Shown: positions 1-8,972, numbered from the stretch's first letter. The stretch is DNA of 64,000 bases from SZUA-584 sp041656035 (GCA_964586785.1 CAZPHS010000003.1:69590-133589), one strand, 5' to 3'. Notes: generated from the letters alone by a model not told the origin. A program made the numbers and translations.

Positions 1-2
1 GC

Positions 3-893
3 GGGGCGCCCGCTATTGGCGTGACGGCCGCGTACGGTATGGTGCTCGCGGCGCGCGGCATTAAAGAAACGTCTTTCAAACCGTTTTTGCGGCAGCTGAA
101 AAAGCAGGGAAACATGCTGGCGTCCGCGCGTCCTACCGCGGTTAATCTCCCGTGGGCTGTGGGACGTATGCTGGACGCGGCAAGGATTTACGGCAAGATG
201 GAAGGCATACTCCAACGGCTTGAGACGGAAGCCGTTACTATACACAAAGAAGATATGTTTACAAACAGGCGCATAGGCGAATTCGCTCTTGGGTTCTTAA
301 AGGACGGATACGGAGTGCTGACACACTGCAACGCCGGTATGCTTGCCACTACCAAATACGGTACGGGGCTGGCGGCTTTTTATCTCGCGAAAGAACGCGG
401 TATAAATATAAAAGTGTATGTTGACGAGACGCGTCCGCGGTTTCAGGGCGCGTCGCTTACGGCGTATGAGCTTTTGCATTCGGGAATAGACGTAACTTTG
501 ATATGCGACAGCACCGCGGCCGTGCTTATGGCGCAGGGAAAGATAAACGCGGTTTTAACCGGCTGCGACAGGGTGGCTGCCAACGGTGATATAGCGAACA
601 AGATAGGCACATTCGGATTGTCTATCGCCGCCAAACATTTCGGCATACCGGTATATGTGGCGGCGCCTGTTTCGACTATAGACTTAGGCTGCGAAAGCGG
701 CGCGCAGATACCCATAGAGGAACGCAGCGGAGACGAGATAACAATTATAGGCGACGTGCGCGTGGCGCCAGAGGGTGTAAAAACATACAATCCGGCTTTT
801 GACATAACTCCGGCGGAGAATATAACGGCGATTATCACCGAACACGGAGCGGCGTTCCCGCCTTTTGAAGAAGGGCTCAAAGCGCTGTTTTAG
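3..893 (+). CDS. mtnA: S-methyl-5-thioribose-1-phosphate isomerase, 3' part
   Basis: Methionine-salvage enzyme that isomerises methylthioribose-1-phosphate to methylthioribulose-1-phosphate in the cytosol. The frame is already open at the window edge with GAPAIGV, the conserved N-terminal motif of the family, so the gene begins upstream and the GTG at 21 is not a real start. The catalytic Cys is visible in GVLTHCNAG and the catalytic Asp in TGCDRVAANGD, followed by the usual IPIEERS and TYNPAFDITP C-terminal motifs, so the 3' part is intact. No other methionine-salvage gene follows; the gene is closed by a strong terminator. The eIF2B-alpha-like superfamily is certain, and the MtnA assignment rests on the Cys/Asp pair. 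Confidence 0.93.
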   Translation, partial: GAPAIGVTAAYGMVLAARGIKETSFKPFLRQLKKQGNMLASARPTAVNLPWAVGRMLDAARIYGKMEGILQRLETEAVTIHKEDMFTNRRIGEFALGFLKDGYGVLTHCNAGMLATTKYGTGLAAFYLAKERGINIKVYVDETRPRFQGASLTAYELLHSGIDVTLICDSTAAVLMAQGKINAVLTGCDRVAANGDIANKIGTFGLSIAAKHFGIPVYVAAPVSTIDLGCESGAQIPIEERSGDEITIIGDVRVAPEGVKTYNPAFDITPAENITAIITEHGAAFPPFEEGLKALF

Positions 894-903
894 AAATAAA
901 AAC

Positions 904-931
904 GCCCGCGACATATACCGCGGGCTTTTTT
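904..931 (+). terminator. Rho-independent terminator of mtnA
   Basis: A perfect 7-bp GC stem (GCCCGCG at 904-910 with CGCGGGC at 919-925), 8-nt loop, followed by a T-run. It lies ten bases past the mtnA stop codon. Confidence 0.9.
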
Positions 932-1051
932 ATTTTCTCTTTGATTTTTTCGCGGCGGGTCGCCGGATTTATTATTGTTTTGCAAGCGCATAGAACAGCC
1001 GCATAATTGGCTATCATATAATCAAAAGGTTAAAAAGGGGATTATTAAGTT

Positions 1052-2971
1052 ATGATGTACGAAAGATTTCTCTCTCCGGGAAAGATAGGACGGCTGACGC
1101 TTAAAAACCGCTGCATTTTCCCTCCCATGGGCTCGGGTTATGTCACGGAGGAGCATCCCCGCGATGTGCTTGCGGACTATCACGCGCGGCGCGCGCGGGG
1201 CGGCTGCGCCATGAATATAGTAGAGATTGCGTCGGTGCATATAACAAGCAGTGCGCCTAATATTATAGGCATTTACGACGATAAATTTTTAACCGGATTA
1301 AGCGGGCTGGCAAAAGCCATAAAGGACAACGGAGGGATTGCGTGCATACAGCTTTGGCACGGCGGGCGGCAGACGTCCGGAAAGCCGTTCGGCGGGAAAC
1401 CCTTTGCTCCCTCGGCGATAACCTGCGCAATGATAGGCGAAGAACCTCACGCTATGACGGCGGACGAGGCTGCCGAAATAATATGCGCCTTTGGGGACGC
1501 CGCCAAAAGAGCGAAAGAAGCGGGCTTTGACGCCGTGGAAATACACGGCGCTCACGGCTATCTTATTGATTCCTTTTTAAACCCGTATACAAACAAGCGC
1601 GAGGATAAATACGGCGGCAGCCCCGAGAACAGGGCAAGGTTCGGATGCGAGGTTATAGCTGACGTAAGAAAAAAGACGGGGCACGATTACACAGTGCTTT
1701 TCAGGATGAGCGCCCGGGAAAATGTTGAAGGCGGCATAGAGCTTGACGACGCGATAGACGCCGCAAAGCGTTACGAGGCTTCCGGCATAGACGCGCTTGA
1801 CGTATCGCAAGGGTGCTATGACGCGATGACATACACCGTTCCGCCGTATTTCTATCCGCACATGATAAACGCCAAAAACGCGGGGGCCATAAAAAAAAGC
1901 ACGGGCGTGCCTATGGTTGTTGCCGGAAGAATAACTTCGCCGGATATCGCGGAACACATACTGCAAAAGGGGTACGCGGATTTTATATCTCTCGGACGTC
2001 CCCAGCTTGCCGACCCCGATTTTGTCAGAAAAACGGCGGAAGGGCGCGCGGAGCAGATTGTGCGTTGCATAGCGTGCAACCAAGGTTGCGTAGGCCGTAT
2101 GTTTGCGGGGCTCGGCGCAAGCTGCATATTTACGCCCGCGACGGGGAACGAGAAAAAAGCGGTTGTTTTGCCCGCGCAAAAAAAGAAGAAGGTTCTTGTT
2201 GTGGGGGGAGGTCCGGCCGGTTTGGAGGCGGCGCGGGTTGCAGCGGAGAGGGGGCATAAAGTGACGCTGTTTGAAAAAACGGTATCGCTGGGAGGACAGT
2301 TTCTGCAGGCCGGCAGAGCGCCGCACAAGCGCGAGTTTGGCGCGTCCGCGGAGCACATGGGATACCGCGCGCATAAAGCCGGAGTTGATATAAAACTGTA
2401 TACGAAGGCAACGCCCGAGAGGATAAGGCAAATAGAGCCGGATGTAATAATAATCGCGACCGGCAGCGAGCCAAGCTTTCCCGATATACCCGGAATACAT
2501 AACGATAATGTGTACGAAGGCAGGCTTGTTGTTTCCGGATATACTTTTATAAGAGAGCAGAATGTGGCGGTAATAGGCGGCGGGCTTATAGGGCTTGAGG
2601 CCATGGAAGTTTTGACGGCGCAGGGGAAAGCGGTAACCGTGGTGGAAATGCAAGACGAGATTGGTAAGGACCTTGAGATGTATATACGCCCGTATATGCT
2701 TGAGATTATAAAACGGTACGGCGTTAAAATATTAACCGGCGCGAAGTGCATAGCCATAGGCGACGGATATATAAAAGCAAAGAAGAACGGCGGGGAGATT
2801 GACTTGGCGTGCGGCGCCGCGGTTATAGCCGTGGGCGCGAGGCCAAATGAGGACGTTAAAGATATGGCCGAGGCTTTGGGCATAGAGTATCATATTATAG
2901 GCGACGCGAAATGCCCCGACAAGGTGCTTCCCGCCATATGGGGCGGCAACGAGATTGCGCGAAGCCTGTAA
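1052..2971 (+). CDS. NADH:flavin oxidoreductase / old yellow enzyme with FAD and 4Fe-4S domains
   Basis: A 639-residue multidomain oxidoreductase of the 2,4-dienoyl-CoA reductase (FadH)/BaiCD-BaiH type. Residues 1-330 form the FMN TIM barrel (LKNRCIFPPMGS near the start, the HGAHGYLIDSFLNP and YGGSPENRARF signatures). A CxxCNxxC motif near residue 338 plus a fourth Cys 12 residues on should bind a 4Fe-4S cluster. A VVGGGPAGLE FAD motif (about 382) and a VIGGGLIGLE NAD(P) motif (about 506) follow. It probably reduces an activated C=C bond such as an enoate, dienoyl-CoA or steroid/bile-acid ketone; the substrate cannot be read from sequence. Start: two consecutive ATGs after an AAGGGG site about a dozen bases upstream. 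It stands alone between two terminators. Confidence 0.9.
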   Translation: MMYERFLSPGKIGRLTLKNRCIFPPMGSGYVTEEHPRDVLADYHARRARGGCAMNIVEIASVHITSSAPNIIGIYDDKFLTGLSGLAKAIKDNGGIACIQLWHGGRQTSGKPFGGKPFAPSAITCAMIGEEPHAMTADEAAEIICAFGDAAKRAKEAGFDAVEIHGAHGYLIDSFLNPYTNKREDKYGGSPENRARFGCEVIADVRKKTGHDYTVLFRMSARENVEGGIELDDAIDAAKRYEASGIDALDVSQGCYDAMTYTVPPYFYPHMINAKNAGAIKKSTGVPMVVAGRITSPDIAEHILQKGYADFISLGRPQLADPDFVRKTAEGRAEQIVRCIACNQGCVGRMFAGLGASCIFTPATGNEKKAVVLPAQKKKKVLVVGGGPAGLEAARVAAERGHKVTLFEKTVSLGGQFLQAGRAPHKREFGASAEHMGYRAHKAGVDIKLYTKATPERIRQIEPDVIIIATGSEPSFPDIPGIHNDNVYEGRLVVSGYTFIREQNVAVIGGGLIGLEAMEVLTAQGKAVTVVEMQDEIGKDLEMYIRPYMLEIIKRYGVKILTGAKCIAIGDGYIKAKKNGGEIDLACGAAVIAVGARPNEDVKDMAEALGIEYHIIGDAKCPDKVLPAIWGGNEIARSL

Positions 2972-2982
2972 GAGGTATTAAT

Positions 2983-3010
2983 AAGAGCCGAGGCGGCGCC
3001 GAGGCTCTTT
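2983..3010. terminator. Bidirectional terminator between converging genes
   Basis: Inverted repeat AAGAGCC (2983-2989) and GGCTCTT (3003-3009) with a GC-rich inner part, ending in TTT on the plus strand. It sits between the converging flavin oxidoreductase and the 3028 gene. Confidence 0.7.
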
Positions 3011-3027
3011 ATATTTGCCGTAATTAG

Positions 3028-3432
3028 TTATTCTCCGGCTTGCTCTTTGGTGTCCGCGGAGCATGTTTTACAATCAGATTCTTTCGAACACGTTTCAAAA
3101 TCGCCCGTAAACAGCTTTAATATTATATGCGTTATGGGAATGGCAAAAAAGATAAGCCAGCCCGGATGCCAAAGGCGCAATATAAATCCCATATAAAGAT
3201 ACGCCACTACACAGCATACAGATACAATTGCGGAAACCGCGGCGGCTATGTGACGTTTGCTGGTAAATACATCGACTATTGCGGAAACTACAGGAATTGA
3301 AATAAATATAAGCCAAGTGGGATGCCAGGTGTGCATTACAAAACCGATGTATAAAAACACAACAGTTGAAAGCAGAGCGGTAAGACTTATAATCGCTCCT
3401 CCGACAGCAGATTTTTTCGCGGACTTTGTCAT
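3028..3432 (-). CDS. Small membrane protein with duplicated YxGFxxxxWHPxWLIF unit
   Basis: A 134-residue protein with four predicted transmembrane segments arranged as an internal duplication: each half has a hydrophobic helix, then Y-[IM]-G-F, then WHP-[TG]-WLIF followed by another hydrophobic stretch. The C-terminal tail is soluble and holds three Cys within about 11 residues (CSKESDCKTC). I do not recognise a named family or function. The start was set at the ATG of MTKSAKK because the GGAGG Shine-Dalgarno lies eight bases before it; an upstream in-frame ATG five codons earlier overlaps that GGAGG and is unlikely. The gene is divergent from the heat-shock operon and convergent with the flavin oxidoreductase. 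Confidence 0.75.
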   Translation of the reverse strand: MTKSAKKSAVGGAIISLTALLSTVVFLYIGFVMHTWHPTWLIFISIPVVSAIVDVFTSKRHIAAAVSAIVSVCCVVAYLYMGFILRLWHPGWLIFFAIPITHIILKLFTGDFETCSKESDCKTCSADTKEQAGE

Positions 3433-3567
3433 ATAAAAAACCTCCATAAAAAACTGTTAATTATTACTGTTTAATTATATTATATTTGTGTAATCCGCGC
3501 AATAATTTTAGCGTGCGGGGAACACTGTCCAATCGGTAATTTTTTAAATAATTTGAGTATAAAAAGC

Positions 3568-3596
3568 TTGCAATTTGCTCTTTTTTATTATATCAT
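3568..3596 (+). promoter_or_regulatory. Sigma-A-like promoter of the dnaJ-like/clpB operon
   Basis: TTGCAA (3568-3573), 17-bp spacer, TATCAT (3591-3596). The expected start of transcription lies next to the CtsR-type operator that follows. Confidence 0.6.
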
Positions 3597-3606
3597 GCAT
3601 ACATAA

Positions 3607-3623
3607 GGTCAAAGAAAGTCAAA
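3607..3623 (+). promoter_or_regulatory. CtsR-type heat-shock operator
   Basis: GGTCAAA-GAA-AGTCAAA is an exact match to the published CtsR heptad direct repeat (RGTCAAA-NAN-RGTCAAA). It starts about ten bases downstream of the -10 box, where a bound repressor would block transcription of the chaperone operon. No ctsR gene is in the window. Confidence 0.85.
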
Positions 3624-3666
3624 GTATTATTATGGAAGGATAACGGCTGCCGGAAGGAGGAAAGCG

Positions 3667-4644
3667 GTGGAATATAAGGATTATTATAAAACGCTGGGCG
3701 TTGAAAAGACAGCGCCGCAGGATGAGATAAAAAAAGCGTACAGAAGGCTCGCGAAAAAGCATCACCCGGACGCCAATAAGGGCGACAGTGCGTCGGAGGC
3801 AAAGTTTAAAGAGATAAGCGAAGCTTATGAGGTGCTGGGCGATGAACAAAAGCGCAAGAAGTACGACGCTTTCGGCAGCCGGACGCAGTTTTCGGGCGGG
3901 CATAACTTCGATCCGGCGCAGTACGGTTTTGGCGGCGGCAACGTAAGATATGAATACGCGGGAGCGGGAGACCGCAGCGATTTTTTTAACATGTTCTTTT
4001 CCGGCGCTTTTGACGATTTGTTCTCGGCGGCGCGCGAAGGCGGCGGAGGTACATATTATTATCAAAGCGGCGATGATATGGATTTTTTTACGGGCGGCGG
4101 GAGGCAGAGAGGCGCGTATGACGGAGAGAATATAGAGGCGCGGATAAGCTTAACGCCGCGGGAAGGCGCGGCGGGAGTTTCAAGGCAGATTGCCGTAAAA
4201 ACGGAGAACGGAACGCGAACAATAAACTTTAAAGTACCCGCGGGAGTTCGCGACGGGGAAACTATAAGGCTGAAAGGTCAAGGCCGGCAGGGGCAGGGCG
4301 GCGGCAAGAGCGGAGATTTATTGCTGACTGTGAGCATGGAAAAGGACGCCAAATATATGTTTGACGGCGACAAGCTTATTATGCGTGCCGATATAAATCC
4401 GTGGGACGCGGCTCTTGGCACAAAGCTGCCCGCGGACACGCTGGACGGGCGTATAATGGTGAACGTGCCCGCCGGAGTGCAGACGGGAAGCAAAATAAGG
4501 GTGGCGGGCAAAGGATACCCTTTCAGGGGCAAGGCGAGGGGTGATCTTCTTATAGAGTTTAGCATAAAAAACCCCGTCAGCTTGACTGACGCGCAGAAAA
4601 AGCTTTATGAGCAGCTGCGCGAGAAGTCAAAAAAACAGGAGTAA
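3667..4644 (+). CDS. DnaJ-class co-chaperone of CbpA type
   Basis: A 325-residue J-domain protein. Residues 1-70 are a J domain with the HPD triad at 33-35 that stimulates DnaK ATPase. A Gly/Phe-rich linker (about 70-130) and two beta-rich substrate-binding domains (about 155-320) follow. No CxxCxGxG zinc-finger repeats are present, which separates it from canonical DnaJ and places it with CbpA/DnaJ2-type proteins. It starts at a GTG nine bases after a strong GGAAGGAGG. It is the first gene of an operon with clpB (14-bp gap), and a CtsR box precedes it, so a heat-induced partnership with ClpB in disaggregation is likely. Confidence 0.9.
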   Translation: MEYKDYYKTLGVEKTAPQDEIKKAYRRLAKKHHPDANKGDSASEAKFKEISEAYEVLGDEQKRKKYDAFGSRTQFSGGHNFDPAQYGFGGGNVRYEYAGAGDRSDFFNMFFSGAFDDLFSAAREGGGGTYYYQSGDDMDFFTGGGRQRGAYDGENIEARISLTPREGAAGVSRQIAVKTENGTRTINFKVPAGVRDGETIRLKGQGRQGQGGGKSGDLLLTVSMEKDAKYMFDGDKLIMRADINPWDAALGTKLPADTLDGRIMVNVPAGVQTGSKIRVAGKGYPFRGKARGDLLIEFSIKNPVSLTDAQKKLYEQLREKSKKQE

Positions 4645-4658
4645 AGGAGAGAATATAT

Positions 4659-7259
4659 ATGGAGCTTGACAGATTAACGGAAAAAGCGGCCGCCGCTGTG
4701 AGCGAAGCCCAGCAGATTGGTATACGTGACGGACACCAGCAGATAGACGGAGAGCATCTGCATTTAGCGCTTGTGTCGCAGCGTGACGGGCTGATACCCA
4801 AATTGCTGCATTATATGGGAATTGATACGCCGGCGTATATTACGGCGCTGGAAAGCGAGCTTGAAAAGCTGCCAAAGGTGCGGGGCGCTTCGGCGGCCGT
4901 TTACGCGTCGCGGCGGTTCGGCGAGATTATTGTGCGCGCTCAGGACGAGGCAAAACGTTTTAAAGACGAATACACCGGTGTAGAGCATATTTATATAGCG
5001 CTTATTAAAGAGCGCGGTACGCCGTCCGCGGCGCTGTTCGACAAATTCGGGGTAACGCCGGATAAGTTTATGGCGGCGCTGTCTAAGGTACGCGGAAACC
5101 AGCGCGTAACGTCGCAGAACCCGGAGGAGACTTACGATTCGCTGACGCGGTTTGGGCGTGACCTTGTGGAGCTCGCGCGGCAGGGGAAGATAGACCCCGT
5201 GATAGGGCGTGACGGAGAGATACGCCGGGCGATAAGAATATTATCGCGCCGCACAAAAAACAATCCCGTGCTTATAGGCGAACCGGGCGTTGGGAAAACC
5301 GCGGTTGTGGAAGGGTTGGCGCAGCGTATACTCGCCGGAGACGTTCCCGAGGGTTTAAAGGATAAATCAATTTTCGCGCTGGATTTGGGCGCGCTTATAG
5401 CCGGGGCGAAATATCGCGGAGAGTTTGAGGAACGGTTAAAAGCGGTGCTTTCGGATATAAACAAATCCGACGGCCGCATAATATTGTTTATAGACGAGCT
5501 GCACAACATTGTCGGCGCGGGCAAGGCCGAGGGCGCTATGGACGCGGGCAACATTTTAAAGCCCATGCTGGCGAGGGGAGAGCTGCACTGCATAGGCGCG
5601 ACGACGCTCGACGAATACCGCGTATACATAGAAAAGGACGCGGCGCTTGAAAGGCGGTTCCAGCCCATACTTGTTGAGCCGCCGTCGGTGGAGGATACAA
5701 TCTCCATACTGCGCGGACTAAAAGAGAGGTTCGAGATTCACCACGGCGTAAAAATTACCGACAGCGCGCTTATATCCTGCGCGGTGCTGTCCGACCGTTA
5801 TATATCCGACAGGTTTTTGCCCGACAAGGCTATAGATTTGATGGATGAGGCGGCCGCTATGATACGCACCGAGATAGACAGTATGCCCGCGGAGCTTGAC
5901 GAGATATCAAGGCGCGTTATGCAGCTTGAGGTGGAACGGCAGGCTCTGAAAAAAGAAAAGGACGCGGCAAGCCGGACGCGGCTGTCCGTTTTGGAGAAAG
6001 AGCTTTCGGCGCAAAAGGAGCAGGCCGATAAGTTAAAGGCGCAGTGGGAGCTAGAAAAAGCGGCGCTGCTGCGAGAGAAGGAGTTAAAGCGGCAGATTGA
6101 GGAGGCAAGGCGGCAGATAGAGGACGCGAAAAGGCGGTATGATTTTGAGCTGGCCGCCAAGCTTGAGTACGGCGGACTGCCCGGGCTTTTGCGGCGGCTT
6201 GATGAGGAACGCGCGAGGAATCAAAGGGCGGAAAATGTGCTTTTGAAAGAGGAGGTAACCGAAGAGGAGATAGCGCAGATAGTCTCGCGCTGGACGGGTA
6301 TACCCGTGGCGAGGCTTGTTGAGCAGGAGCGCGATAAGCTGCTGAATCTTGAGAGCATACTGCACAGGCGCGTTATAGGGCAAAACGAGGCGGTCGCCGC
6401 CGTAAGCGAGGCCGTTCTGCGCGCGAGAAGCGGGCTTAAAGACCCGAAGCGTCCTATAGGTTCGTTTATTTTTCTTGGACCTACGGGCGTCGGAAAGACG
6501 GAGCTTGCCCGCGCCGTTTCCGAGGCGTTGTTTGACAGCGAGGAAAATATGGTGCGCATAGATATGTCCGAGTACATGGAAAAGCACGCCGTGGCGCGTC
6601 TTATAGGAGCGCCTCCGGGATACATAGGATACGACGAGGGCGGGCAGCTTACCGAGGCTGTGCGCAGAAGGCCGTATTGCGTTATACTGTTTGACGAGAT
6701 AGAAAAAGCGCATAACGATGTGTTCAACGTGCTTTTGCAGCTTTTGGACGACGGGCGTTTAACCGACAGCAGGGGGCGTACCGTGGATTTTAAGAATACC
6801 GTTGTTATAATGACGAGCAACATAGGCAGCGAGCGTTTGCTTACCGGTATAGATAAGTCGGGCGAGCTTGGGGGAGACGCTAAAAATCAAGTGCTGGCCG
6901 AGCTTTCAAGGCATTTCAGGCCCGAGTTTTTAAACCGCGTTGACGACACGGTGGTATTCAGACCGCTTAAAATGGAGGATATTATAAGCATAATTGATTT
7001 GTCGGCGGAAGCATTGCAAAAAAGGCTCGCCGAGCGAAATATAACGCTTAGCTTAACGGATTCGGCAAAGCGGCTTATAGCTAAGGCTTCGTACACGCCG
7101 GTATACGGCGCGCGGCCTGTAAAAAGATATCTGCAAAAGGCAGTGGAGACAAAGCTTTCGCGAATGCTGGTTTCCGGCGAGGCTGCCGACGGCGCGTCCG
7201 TTACCGTGGACGCCGCGGACGGCGGGTTGGTGTTTGAGGTAAAGCAGGCGGGGGATTAG
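4659..7259 (+). CDS. clpB: ATP-dependent disaggregase ClpB
   Basis: An 866-residue Hsp100 chaperone that extracts polypeptides from aggregates together with DnaK/DnaJ. The N-terminal Clp-N repeats occupy residues 1-145. AAA+ module 1 has Walker A GEPGVGKT (about 206) and Walker B ILFIDELHN. A long charged coiled-coil middle domain (about 400-530) distinguishes ClpB from ClpA/ClpC. AAA+ module 2 has Walker A GPTGVGKT (about 606), Walker B VILFDEIEKAH and a C-terminal D2-small domain. Length is typical. The start follows AAAGGAGAG. It is co-transcribed with the upstream J protein under the CtsR box and closed by a terminator. Confidence 0.97.
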   Translation: MELDRLTEKAAAAVSEAQQIGIRDGHQQIDGEHLHLALVSQRDGLIPKLLHYMGIDTPAYITALESELEKLPKVRGASAAVYASRRFGEIIVRAQDEAKRFKDEYTGVEHIYIALIKERGTPSAALFDKFGVTPDKFMAALSKVRGNQRVTSQNPEETYDSLTRFGRDLVELARQGKIDPVIGRDGEIRRAIRILSRRTKNNPVLIGEPGVGKTAVVEGLAQRILAGDVPEGLKDKSIFALDLGALIAGAKYRGEFEERLKAVLSDINKSDGRIILFIDELHNIVGAGKAEGAMDAGNILKPMLARGELHCIGATTLDEYRVYIEKDAALERRFQPILVEPPSVEDTISILRGLKERFEIHHGVKITDSALISCAVLSDRYISDRFLPDKAIDLMDEAAAMIRTEIDSMPAELDEISRRVMQLEVERQALKKEKDAASRTRLSVLEKELSAQKEQADKLKAQWELEKAALLREKELKRQIEEARRQIEDAKRRYDFELAAKLEYGGLPGLLRRLDEERARNQRAENVLLKEEVTEEEIAQIVSRWTGIPVARLVEQERDKLLNLESILHRRVIGQNEAVAAVSEAVLRARSGLKDPKRPIGSFIFLGPTGVGKTELARAVSEALFDSEENMVRIDMSEYMEKHAVARLIGAPPGYIGYDEGGQLTEAVRRRPYCVILFDEIEKAHNDVFNVLLQLLDDGRLTDSRGRTVDFKNTVVIMTSNIGSERLLTGIDKSGELGGDAKNQVLAELSRHFRPEFLNRVDDTVVFRPLKMEDIISIIDLSAEALQKRLAERNITLSLTDSAKRLIAKASYTPVYGARPVKRYLQKAVETKLSRMLVSGEAADGASVTVDAADGGLVFEVKQAGD

Positions 7260-7261
7260 TA

Positions 7262-7288
7262 CGGGGGCGCGGTTCCGCCCTCGTTTTT
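7262..7288 (+). terminator. Rho-independent terminator of clpB
   Basis: Stem 7262-7269 with 7276-7283 (one G-U pair), 6-nt loop and a T5 run, directly after the clpB stop. Confidence 0.85.
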
Positions 7289-7379
7289 CTTGTCTTTATA
7301 TGGTTTAATCGGCTTTCTTTTAAAAATGACGGTTTTGATATAAGCGCGAGGCGGATAAATGGGATAAACCCGCCGAAAG

Positions 7380-7541
7380 TTATTCCTTAAGCAATTCGTT
7401 GCGTACAATAAGCCTGTCAACTTTCCGGCTTTGTTTTAAAACCGCCTTGTCGCGCAGTACGGAGCGTTCGTCCTTTTTATCAATAAGGTCGTTAAGCCGC
7501 TTGCACGCTTCCTTAAGTTCATTTTGATTCATCTCTTTCAT
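7380..7541 (-). CDS. Spo0E-like small protein (putative aspartyl-phosphate phosphatase)
   Basis: A 53-residue ORF with a GGAGG Shine-Dalgarno four bases before its ATG (7546-7550). The protein is predicted to be a two-helix hairpin, and its second helix reads LKQSRKVDRLIV, close to the S-x-x-x-D-x-L-I core (typically SQELDKLI) of the Spo0E family. Spo0E-like phosphatases remove the phosphate from Spo0A~P and delay sporulation. The invariant Ser and Asp are kept, but the usual Gln after Ser is Arg. It stands alone between clpB and the DUF362 gene. The family call is an inference from one short motif; it could be an unrelated coiled-coil peptide. Confidence 0.6.
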   Translation of the reverse strand: MKEMNQNELKEACKRLNDLIDKKDERSVLRDKAVLKQSRKVDRLIVRNELLKE

Positions 7542-7550
7542 AGTTCCTCC

Positions 7551-7859
7551 AAAGATATAACATTATAAGAAACGGCATAAGAGAATACGCCGCTCATATA
7601 CAAATGATAGGTTGCGTTTACCAACGGAAACAAAACAAAAAGGGGCGGGACAAGATGTGATTTACGAATTTGAATGGCCGTTGATGAGCAAAAACCAAGT
7701 GAAATAATATATTGAAACGCGAAGAATGTCAATATAAAAACTTATAAAATTTTGTGGAAATGTTTGGGCGAACCGATAGCGGTAAGCCTATACGCTTTTT
7801 AAAGCCGCCTGTGCCGATTATTAATTAAATATACGTAAATAAAAATACAAGTTTAAATA
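7551..7859. other. AT-rich intergenic region
   Basis: About 300 bases between the Spo0E-like gene and the terminator of the DUF362 gene. It contains TATAAT-like sequence on the minus strand near 7560 that could be the -10 of the small gene. No ORF with a ribosome-binding site, and no convincing RNA structure, was seen. Confidence 0.4.
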
Positions 7860-7887
7860 AAAACCCCGCCTGCGCCGACGGGGTTTT
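7860..7887 (-). terminator. Terminator of the DUF362 gene
   Basis: Perfect 9-bp inverted repeat (7860-7868 with 7879-7887) with a 10-nt loop, followed on the minus strand by a T-rich tract. Confidence 0.85.
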
Positions 7888-7889
7888 GT

Positions 7890-8972
7890 CTATTCAATCG
7901 TTTTTAACTCATATTCCTGCGTGCCAAGCCCCAGCGTCGTCAGCTCTTTAAGCTGCATAAACGGGTCTTTGCCGTGCAAGCGCTCGAAAAGATGCCCTGT
8001 TGTTCCAAGCTGATGCTTTTGCGGTATGCCGTCGGTTATAAGATTCTCCGTTCGTATGGCGTCAAGGCTTGCGCGTTCGACAGCAACCATGTCGTCTCCC
8101 GCCATAACGCCTATATCGGGCACTAACGGCGGCGTGGATACGCCCCAGCAATCGCATACAAACGTAATATTAGTCAGAAAGTTTATATAGAATACGCTGT
8201 CGGGCTCAAACGTATCAAGAACCGTTTTTGTGCAAATCGCCATTCCTTTTTGAAAATCCGCGTAATCATGCGAATCAAGCGTTATGGCGCCGGTCGGGCA
8301 TACTTTAACACAGTGCTGGCATATTGTGCAGTTGTGATAAAAAACGCTGTATTTGCCGTCGCTGTCAAAACTGTTGGCGTTGTGGTTGCAGCTTGTGATG
8401 CACGCCTCGCAGTGGGTGCATAGCGTTTCGTCCCACAGCAGCCCGCCCTCCAAACCGTGAATCTGCTGCCGTGTTCTGTCTGTTACGCAGCCCATGGCTA
8501 TATTCTTGCACGCTCCGCCGTAAGCGCACGCGCCGTGCCCTTTAACGTGCGATAAGTTTATCATCGCCTCGGCGTCGTATATATGCCCGCCTATATCCAC
8601 GTTTTTAAAGCCGCGGAACGAAACCTCTTTTTCATACACATATTTGTCCATAATGCCGCAGACAGGAACGATGGGAACACCGAAATAATTTGTGGTGTAT
8701 CCCCTGCGCTCGGCGCCGTCTATAACCTGGTCGGTAATATACGGCTTGGCTCCATAGCTTTTCAGCTTGTCTATAAGTATACGCACGAAAAGAGGATGAA
8801 TCGTTGTGAACCCTATGTTGCGCCCGACATGCATTTTAATCGCCGTCCATTTCCCTTTAACGGCGGCGCTTAAATTCATATTGTCAATCAGCTTTTCAAA
8901 ACGCGCCGGAAGCGTTTCGCAAGGGTCGAGAGTTTTAAAAGTTACGGGAGCAAACAGTATTTTTGCGCTCAT
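7890..8972 (-). CDS. DUF362 domain protein with 2x[4Fe-4S] ferredoxin domain
   Basis: A 360-residue protein of the DUF362/ferredoxin family common in strict anaerobes. The N- and C-terminal parts form the DUF362 fold (residues 40-180 and 260-340, including the HVKGHGACAYGGACKN stretch). In between, two cluster motifs, CTHCEACITSC and CTICQHCVKVCP, should bind two 4Fe-4S clusters; the first lacks the usual Pro after the fourth Cys. The biochemical role is unknown, and electron transfer to an unidentified partner is the usual guess. Start is an ATG after GGAGGATAAAA. It is a monocistronic unit with its own terminator, divergent from the PAS kinase. Confidence 0.85.
   Translation of the reverse strand: MSAKILFAPVTFKTLDPCETLPARFEKLIDNMNLSAAVKGKWTAIKMHVGRNIGFTTIHPLFVRILIDKLKSYGAKPYITDQVIDGAERRGYTTNYFGVPIVPVCGIMDKYVYEKEVSFRGFKNVDIGGHIYDAEAMINLSHVKGHGACAYGGACKNIAMGCVTDRTRQQIHGLEGGLLWDETLCTHCEACITSCNHNANSFDSDGKYSVFYHNCTICQHCVKVCPTGAITLDSHDYADFQKGMAICTKTVLDTFEPDSVFYINFLTNITFVCDCWGVSTPPLVPDIGVMAGDDMVAVERASLDAIRTENLITDGIPQKHQLGTTGHLFERLHGKDPFMQLKELTTLGLGTQEYELKTIE

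Noticed and set aside
1577..2883. Long minus-strand reading frames (358 and 343 codons) inside the flavin oxidoreductase gene
   Set aside because: They are antisense to a clearly conserved enzyme, overlap each other and have no ribosome-binding site; GC-rich codon use produces such shadows.
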